A DNA stretch of 10,670 nucleotides, taken from positions 1 to 10,670 of the forward strand of contig RKRZ01000148.1 of assembly GCA_007571105.1 (NCBI GenBank), read 5' to 3'. The notes below the pieces were generated by a model. The model was not told where the DNA came from and ran no database searches. It saw only the letters and a program-made list of their open reading frames with translations. Both the position numbers and the translations under genes were made by a program. This DNA is from Gammaproteobacteria bacterium. Its GTDB lineage: Bacteria; Pseudomonadota; Gammaproteobacteria; Poriferisulfidales; Poriferisulfidaceae. Of the stretch, positions 6,415 through 10,670 are shown in pieces; within the stretch, counting starts at the first letter, position 1; each line of letters starts with the position of its first letter.

Positions 6415-6469
6415 GGTTGGGGCCCTTCACTGATGCCACGCCCGACAGGCGTAATGCTTCAGCACAACT

Positions 6470-7300
6470 TCAAAAATCCGTGTCCAAACTCCTTTTGGCC
6501 ACCTCATCCAGACCCAACAATGTCTCCAGCAGTGCTTCCATCTGCGCCAACGGCCATGCATTCGGCCCATCGCTGCGCGCCTGTTCCGGATCTGGATGCG
6601 TTTCCAGAAATACGCCCGCCACGCCGACGCCGACGGCAGCGCGCGCCAAAGTCGGCACAAATTCGCGCTGTCCGCCGGATGCGTTGCCCTGTCCTCCCGG
6701 CAACTGCACCGAATGCGTGGCGTCAAACACCACCGGACATCCGGTCTCACGCAGCACTGTCAAGGCACGCATATCGGACACCAAATTATTGTAGCCAAAA
6801 CTCGCCCCCCGCTCACACACCAGCAAACGCTCACCGCCCGCTTCGCGCGCCTTCTCCACCACCGGCACCATCTCCCAAGGCGACAAGAACTGCCCCTTCT
6901 TCAGATTCACCGGCTTGCCGGCCGCCGCAATCCGCGCAATGAAATCCGTCTGACGGCACAAAAAGGCCGGCGTCTGCAACACATCCACCACCGACGCCAC
7001 TTCATCCACCGGAGTATCCTCGTGCACGTCAGTCAACACCGGGACATCGAAGTTCTCCCGAACCCGCTGCAGGATGCGCAGACCCTCCTCCATCCCGGGA
7101 CCGCGAAAACTGGCGCCGCTGGTCCGATTGGCCTTGTCGAAGGAAGCCTTGAATACATAGCGCATGCCCAGGCGCCCAGTCAAAGCGCACAACTGCTCGG
7201 CGACGTCCATCACCAAGGTTTCGCTTTCGATCACGCAGGGCCCGGAGATCAGAAACAGAGGCTGCTGCACTCCGGCCGAGAAATCGCAAAAGTCTTTCAT
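6470..7300 (-). CDS. kdsA: 3-deoxy-8-phosphooctulonate synthase (KDO-8-P synthase)
   Basis: KdsA condenses phosphoenolpyruvate with arabinose 5-phosphate to give KDO-8-phosphate, the precursor of the KDO sugars of lipopolysaccharide; it is cytoplasmic. The 276-aa TIM-barrel protein has YVFKASFDKANR at about 48-59, LTDVHE at 89-94 and FGYNNLVSDM at about 168-177. C22 in SGPCVIES, with H196, E233 and D244, matches the metal site of the metal-dependent class, unlike E. coli KdsA, which has Asn at the cysteine position. The ATG lies 3 nt after the pyrG stop with no visible Shine-Dalgarno sequence, suggesting coupling to pyrG. The C-terminus (KRSLDTDF) appears intact although the insertion element begins within 55 nt. 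The usual downstream gene eno is missing here. Confidence 0.95.
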   Translation of the reverse strand: MKDFCDFSAGVQQPLFLISGPCVIESETLVMDVAEQLCALTGRLGMRYVFKASFDKANRTSGASFRGPGMEEGLRILQRVRENFDVPVLTDVHEDTPVDEVASVVDVLQTPAFLCRQTDFIARIAAAGKPVNLKKGQFLSPWEMVPVVEKAREAGGERLLVCERGASFGYNNLVSDMRALTVLRETGCPVVFDATHSVQLPGGQGNASGGQREFVPTLARAAVGVGVAGVFLETHPDPEQARSDGPNAWPLAQMEALLETLLGLDEVAKRSLDTDF

Positions 7301-7303
7301 AAG

Positions 7304-8917
7304 TCAGGAACAGGCGGCGCGGATCAGACTGGTGAACAGCGGATGTCCGCGACGCGGCGTGGAGGTGAATTCCGGGTGGAACTGGCAGCCGATGAACCAC
7401 GGATGGTCCTTCAATTCAATGGCCTCCACCAGTTGGTCGTCGTGCGACCGCCCGACCACCGCCAGACCATTTTGGGTCAGTTGCTCCACATAGTGGTTAT
7501 TGATCTCGTAGCGATGCCGGTGACGCTCGTGAATTAAATCCGCGCCATAGATGTCGCACAGGCTCGAATCCTTTTGCAATCGGCACGGCTGCTCGCCAAG
7601 GCGCATGGTGCCGCCCAAATCGGAATGTGCGTCGCGAAATTCCCGCACCCCCTCGCTGGTCATCCATTCGGTAATCAGGGCGACCACCGGATGCGGGGTG
7701 TCCGGATTGAATTCGGTGCTGTGCGCGCCCTCGAGGTCCAGACACTGGCGCGCGTAATCAATCACCGCCACCTGCATTCCCAGACAGATGCCCAGGTAGG
7801 GAATGCCCTGCTCGCGCGCATAGCGCGCAGCCAGAATTTTGCCTTCGATGCCGCGCTCACCGAAGCCGCCCGGCACCAAAATGACCTGGGCGCCTTGCAA
7901 CTCGCCGACGCCTTCCTGCTCGACCTGTTCAGAATCCACGTAGCGAATGTTCACCCGCACCCGGTTGCACAACCCGGCATGCTGCAGCGCTTCATTGAGG
8001 GACTTGTAGGACTCGGTCAGGTTGACGTACTTGCCCACCATCGCCACCACCACCTCGCCTTCTTGCGCGGTGCGCGCCTCCACCACCGACTGCCATTCGG
8101 ACAGGTCGGCCGCCGGCAGATCCAGGCCGAAGCGGCGCACGATGATCTCGTCGAGTTGCTGCTCGTGCAGGGCGAGCGGAATGGCGTGAATGTCCTCCTG
8201 ATTGAGGACTTCGATCACAGAGGACGGCTCGACGTTGGTGAACAGGGCGATTTTGTCGCGCTGTTCCTGGGGGATGGGTTGATCGGTGCGGCACAGCAGC
8301 ACATCCGGCTGGATGCCGATCGAGCGCAACTCCTTGACCGAATGCTGGGTCGGCTTGGTCTTGATCTCCCCCGATACCTGAATGTAAGGCACCAGAGTCA
8401 AATGCAGGAACGCGGCCTGCGTCGGTCCCAACGCGCCGCCCATCTGGCGGATTGCTTCGATAAACGGCAACGATTCAATGTCGCCGACCGTGCCGCCGAT
8501 CTCAACGATGCACACATCCGCTCCGGCGGCGCCCAGTTCCACACAGTGCTTGATCTCATCCGTCACGTGCGGGATGACCTGCACCGTCGCGCCCTCATAA
8601 TCGCCGCGCCGCTCCCGGGCAATCACCTGTTCGTAGATTTGGCCGGTCGTCCAGTTGCTGGCCTTGCTGGCGCGGAAATTGACGAAGCGCTCGTAGTGCC
8701 CCAGGTCCAAATCGGTCTCGGCCCCGTCTGCCGTGACAAAAACCTCGCCGTGCTGAAACGGACTCATCGTGCCCGGATCCACATTAATGTAGGGATCCAG
8801 TTTGATCATGGAGACACTCAACCCGCGCGCTTCCAGAAGCGCCCCCAGCGAAGCCGCGGAAAGTCCCTTACCCAAGGAAGAGACCACCCCGCCCGTAATG
8901 AAGACGAACCGCGTCAT
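7304..8917 (-). CDS. pyrG: CTP synthase
   Basis: PyrG makes CTP from UTP with ATP and glutamine, the last step of pyrimidine nucleotide synthesis, in the cytoplasm. The 537-aa protein has an N-terminal synthetase domain beginning TRFVFITGGVVSSLGKG with its nucleotide-binding loop, and DPYINVDPGTMSPFQHGEVFV near 41-61. The C-terminal class I glutamine amidotransferase domain has C378 in GICLGMQ and H514/E516 in QFHPEF, within one residue of the E. coli triad. The start has no clear Shine-Dalgarno sequence; a possible extended -10 promoter lies about 40 nt upstream. It is cotranscribed with kdsA, a frequent proteobacterial pairing. tilS and accA lie upstream on the same strand, but the oppositely oriented small gene in between suggests a separate transcript. 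Confidence 0.97.
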   Translation of the reverse strand: MTRFVFITGGVVSSLGKGLSAASLGALLEARGLSVSMIKLDPYINVDPGTMSPFQHGEVFVTADGAETDLDLGHYERFVNFRASKASNWTTGQIYEQVIARERRGDYEGATVQVIPHVTDEIKHCVELGAAGADVCIVEIGGTVGDIESLPFIEAIRQMGGALGPTQAAFLHLTLVPYIQVSGEIKTKPTQHSVKELRSIGIQPDVLLCRTDQPIPQEQRDKIALFTNVEPSSVIEVLNQEDIHAIPLALHEQQLDEIIVRRFGLDLPAADLSEWQSVVEARTAQEGEVVVAMVGKYVNLTESYKSLNEALQHAGLCNRVRVNIRYVDSEQVEQEGVGELQGAQVILVPGGFGERGIEGKILAARYAREQGIPYLGICLGMQVAVIDYARQCLDLEGAHSTEFNPDTPHPVVALITEWMTSEGVREFRDAHSDLGGTMRLGEQPCRLQKDSSLCDIYGADLIHERHRHRYEINNHYVEQLTQNGLAVVGRSHDDQLVEAIELKDHPWFIGCQFHPEFTSTPRRGHPLFTSLIRAACS

Positions 8918-8956
8918 GTGATGGTAGTGGTTCCACCGCTATTCGGACGGGGTAAA

Positions 8957-8965
8957 AGAATAGCA
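8957..8965 (-). promoter_or_regulatory. pyrG: Possible extended -10 promoter of pyrG
   Basis: Minus-strand TGC TATTCT forms a TGn-extended -10 element, placing transcription start near 8950 and giving a leader of roughly 33 nt before the pyrG ATG. No strong -35 hexamer is present, which extended -10 promoters tolerate. The site lies within the divergent gap shared with the small plus-strand gene at 9052. Confidence 0.4.
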
Positions 8966-8984
8966 CACTTGGACTTGGCAAGGG

Positions 8985-8990
8985 TATAAT
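8985..8990 (+). promoter_or_regulatory. Consensus -10 box upstream of the DUF2892 gene
   Basis: A perfect TATAAT lies 61 nt before the ATG at 9052. The -35 region at standard spacing (about 8962-8967) is poor; TTGGAC at 8969-8974 is too close. The match to consensus and the position in the divergent gap make a promoter for the plus-strand gene plausible. Confidence 0.4.
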
Positions 8991-9051
8991 CCAAACCCCT
9001 CCCTGCTTCGCATGGCGGGCGCGAGCATTACATCACGAGTCGGAATTGAAG

Positions 9052-9275
9052 ATGGAAGCGGTCCGAAAAGCGTTGAAGCTGAAAAAGAATATCGGCACCA
9101 CAGGACGGATTATCCGGCTGATCATCGGCGCCGCGATTCTGTCTGTTGGCCTGTATTGGTATGACGCGTGGTGGGGTGGCTGGGGTTGATTGTGTTGGCG
9201 AGTGCGGCGCTGGCTTACAGCCCGCTCTATGTGCTGTTGAACATTTCGCATCCGGAAGAAGAAGAGAAAGAGTAG
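9052..9275 (+). pseudogene. DUF2892-like small membrane protein, frameshifted
   Basis: ATG at 9052 opens a 45-codon frame with KKNIGTTGRIIRLIIGAAIL, typical of the DUF2892 (YgaP transmembrane-like) family, then VGLYWYDAWWG, and it ends at TGA 9187-9189. The -1 frame continues the family pattern without a break: codons from 9180 encode LGLIVLASAALAYSPLYVLL, then NISHP and an acidic EEEEKE tail, to TAG at 9273-9275. Adding one G to the four-G run at 9173-9176 would restore a roughly 75-aa protein with WWGWLGLIV at the join and two membrane helices. The cause may be a real mutation, a sequencing or assembly error in a G run, or, less likely, recoding. It is the only plausible plus-strand protein gene in the right part of the window and diverges from pyrG. 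Its function is unknown. Confidence 0.7.
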
Positions 9276-9277
9276 CC

Positions 9278-9316
9278 GACCGAATCCCGGCTCTTGGCGG
9301 CGTCGGAATTTCGGTC
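9278..9316. terminator. Stem-loop between convergent genes
   Basis: GACCGAA at 9278-9284 and TTCGGTC at 9310-9316 form a perfect 7-bp inverted repeat around 25 nt that could pair further (CCG with CGG). It lies between the ends of the plus-strand DUF2892-like gene and minus-strand tilS, overlapping two bases of the tilS stop. Neither side has a T run, so a bidirectional terminator role is only suggested by position. Confidence 0.3.
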
Positions 9317-10595
9317 AGGAGTCCTGGGCCTGCGGCAGGCACTCGAAGTGCTTCCAAACCAGTCGGAGTTGCGCATCCTGGTAGATCAGCGGGATCCGGT
9401 TGCGCTGCCACGGCGGCACACCGGCTTCCTGCAGCAGTTTTTTCAAGGGACGTCGGTGCCGATGACCAACCAGTCGGCAACACTCGCCGCCCACCCTCAG
9501 ACGCACGTCCACATCCGAATCAGGAACTTGTGACATCTGCGCCGTCAGCTCGTCCCAACTCAGGCGCATTCCCAATTCCGGCAACTCCAATTCTTTCCCG
9601 CGCCTCCAATGCCAGACCTGTCCCGCAGAAATCTGCGGCGCCTTGGCAGAAAGATAAAGGCGCCCCCGCCAACGGTGCAGTTCATAGTCCACAAACGATT
9701 CCACAGGCACGCGATCCGGAGCCGCCGAACTGATAATCCGTAGCCAATGCCGCAAGCGCCGCTCGCTTGGCCGAGGGTGGCCTTGCCAACCAATCCAGTA
9801 GCGCAACAAATTGAGTGCACGGTCTTCCGACAAGGACTCCAGATAGGCGACGGACATGCCGTCGGAGCGCTCCAAATCTTCCTGCGCCCGCTCGCTCAGC
9901 AGGCGAGAGGCATGGGCGGCATGGCTTGCGGCCCGGGACAGAGTCGCAGACGCCTGAGGCCAGCGTTCGTGCAGCCGCGGCACAATTTCACGGCGCAGAA
10001 AATTCCGATCGTACTGCACCTCCTGATTGCTCGGATCTTCAATGAACGGCAATTGATGGCTAACCGCGTAGGCTTCAATCTCGCAACGAGAAAGGCCCAG
10101 CAACGGGCGCGCCAGGGACGCTTCTCCAAAAGCGCAAACTTCCGCCATGCCGGCGGCTCCGTCCGGGCCTGCGCCACGCAACAATTGCAACAGTACGGTC
10201 TCGGCCTGATCATCTTGATGATGCGCCAGCAGCACCGCCGCGCGGGGCTGCGCATATTCCCGCAGGATCCGATAGCGCGCGTCGCGGGCCTGCGCCTGTC
10301 GACTTTGCCCCGCCTCTCGATTCAGGGTGCAGCGCCGACATTCGAGTGGGACGTCCCACTGGGCGCATACCGACACGCAGTGCTGCTCGAACGCCTCCGC
10401 CGCCGCCTGCAAGCCGTGATTGACATGCACGGCACGAACGCTCGCACCCGTCTTGCGTGCGGTGACCATTGCGGCATGCAACAGCACTGTTGAATCCAAT
10501 CCGCCGCTGTACGCCACCCACCAGTCTTGCGCATCCGGACAGCGTTGCGCGAAAGCGTCCAGCGCCTCCATAACGACGAATCTTGAGTCACTCAC
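9315..10595 (-). CDS. tilS: tRNA(Ile)-lysidine synthetase
   Basis: TilS attaches lysine to cytidine 34 of the tRNA-Ile that has a CAU anticodon, switching its decoding to AUA; it is an essential cytoplasmic ATP-dependent enzyme. The 426-aa product has the ATP-pyrophosphatase P-loop SGGLDS at 30-35, then LLAHHQDDQAETVLLQLLRGAG, PLLGLSRCEIEAYA and PFIEDPSNQ, all typical. The C-terminal TilS domain ends with LRVGGECC, then PLKKLLQEAGVPPWQRNRIPLIY. Length is close to the 432 aa of E. coli TilS. The start is taken as GTG at 10595, overlapping the end of accA by 8 nt; an in-frame ATG at 10571 would give a product 8 residues shorter and also retain the whole domain. The accA-tilS pairing is common in proteobacteria. 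Confidence 0.95.
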   Translation of the reverse strand: MSDSRFVVMEALDAFAQRCPDAQDWWVAYSGGLDSTVLLHAAMVTARKTGASVRAVHVNHGLQAAAEAFEQHCVSVCAQWDVPLECRRCTLNREAGQSRQAQARDARYRILREYAQPRAAVLLAHHQDDQAETVLLQLLRGAGPDGAAGMAEVCAFGEASLARPLLGLSRCEIEAYAVSHQLPFIEDPSNQEVQYDRNFLRREIVPRLHERWPQASATLSRAASHAAHASRLLSERAQEDLERSDGMSVAYLESLSEDRALNLLRYWIGWQGHPRPSERRLRHWLRIISSAAPDRVPVESFVDYELHRWRGRLYLSAKAPQISAGQVWHWRRGKELELPELGMRLSWDELTAQMSQVPDSDVDVRLRVGGECCRLVGHRHRRPLKKLLQEAGVPPWQRNRIPLIYQDAQLRLVWKHFECLPQAQDS

Positions 10596-10670
10596 GATTG
10601 AACACCCCCACCCCGAGCAATCGCTCCTGGCGTCGCTGCAACAGAGTCTCTATGGGCAACGCCTTCAATT
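10588..10670 (-). CDS. accA: Acetyl-CoA carboxylase carboxyltransferase subunit alpha, C-terminal end (partial)
   Basis: Only the last 26 codons are in the window, ending at TGA 10588-10590. The peptide starts LKALPIETLLQRRQERLLGVG and ends FNRE. It resembles the AccA C-terminus, where a short helix with an RR-x-x-R-L pattern is followed by a glycine. AccA forms the carboxyltransferase with AccD and makes malonyl-CoA for fatty acid synthesis. The frame overlaps the tilS GTG start by 8 nt, matching the common accA-tilS linkage, which is the main support for such a short piece. The rest of the gene lies beyond the right edge. Confidence 0.65.
   Translation of the reverse strand, partial: LKALPIETLLQRRQERLLGVGVFNRE

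Larger units (their letters stand above)
5015..6461 (-). mobile_element. IS110-type insertion element (ends approximate)
   Basis: The element is defined by the intact transposase at 5236-6414; its ends are not certain. The 5' non-coding side can be no more than the 55 nt before kdsA, and the 3' side no more than the 340 nt before rpmF. A 9-bp inverted repeat brackets the transposase: TGAAGCATT at 5204-5212 and AATGCTTCA at 6453-6461. A 15-nt hairpin (ACGCC/GGCGT) lies at 6438-6452 near the 5' end. Target duplications are usually absent in this family and none was seen. The long 3' side resembles IS1111-group layout. The element sits between kdsA and rpmF, neighbours not normally adjacent. Confidence 0.6.

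Noticed and set aside
7574..8989. 471-codon open frame on the plus strand
   Set aside because: Antisense shadow of pyrG; composition is shadow-like and no motif is visible.

Overview
The window comes from a Gram-negative proteobacterium with a moderately high-GC genome. It is most likely a gammaproteobacterium or a close relative such as Acidithiobacillia; this is inferred from gene content and order, and the species cannot be named. Supporting signs are an LPS gene (kdsA), the linkages accA-tilS, pyrG-kdsA, rpmF-plsX-fabH and uvrC-pgsA, and UvrC and PgsA sequences that keep the Escherichia coli residue pattern closely. Almost everything is on the minus strand, so the text below runs from high to low coordinates.

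Right part (10670 down to 6470): the 3' end of accA (acetyl-CoA carboxylase) overlaps tilS (tRNA-Ile lysidine synthetase) by 8 nt. A short divergent plus-strand gene at 9052-9275 encodes a DUF2892-type small membrane protein and appears frameshifted. Next come pyrG (CTP synthase) and, 3 nt later, kdsA (KDO-8-phosphate synthase of the Cys-containing, metal-dependent class). In many relatives eno follows kdsA; here it is replaced by an insertion element.

Middle (about 6469 to 5015): an IS110-type element with an intact 392-aa DEDD transposase. Only 55 nt lie on its 5' side, but there is a 340-nt gene-free stretch on its 3' side. That stretch holds the most notable structure in the window: a 25-nt inverted repeat (22/25 identical, with two of the three differences being G-U pairs in transposase-sense RNA). 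It encloses 156 nt that contain at least two further bulged hairpins. This is a good candidate for a guide RNA (bridge RNA/seekRNA) of the element, or else a small palindromic element lying beside it.

Left part (4895 to 245): a tight run rpmF - plsX - fabH - uvrC - pgsA with gaps of 37 nt or less and two overlapping stop/start pairs. It joins fatty-acid/phospholipid synthesis (PlsX, FabH, PgsA) with ribosomal protein L32 and nucleotide excision repair (UvrC). The usual rpmF neighbour yceD and the usual fabH neighbours fabD-fabG-acpP are absent. The final 244 nt hold no recognisable gene apart from a weak 54-codon ORF; they carry several palindromes and a possible minus-strand promoter.
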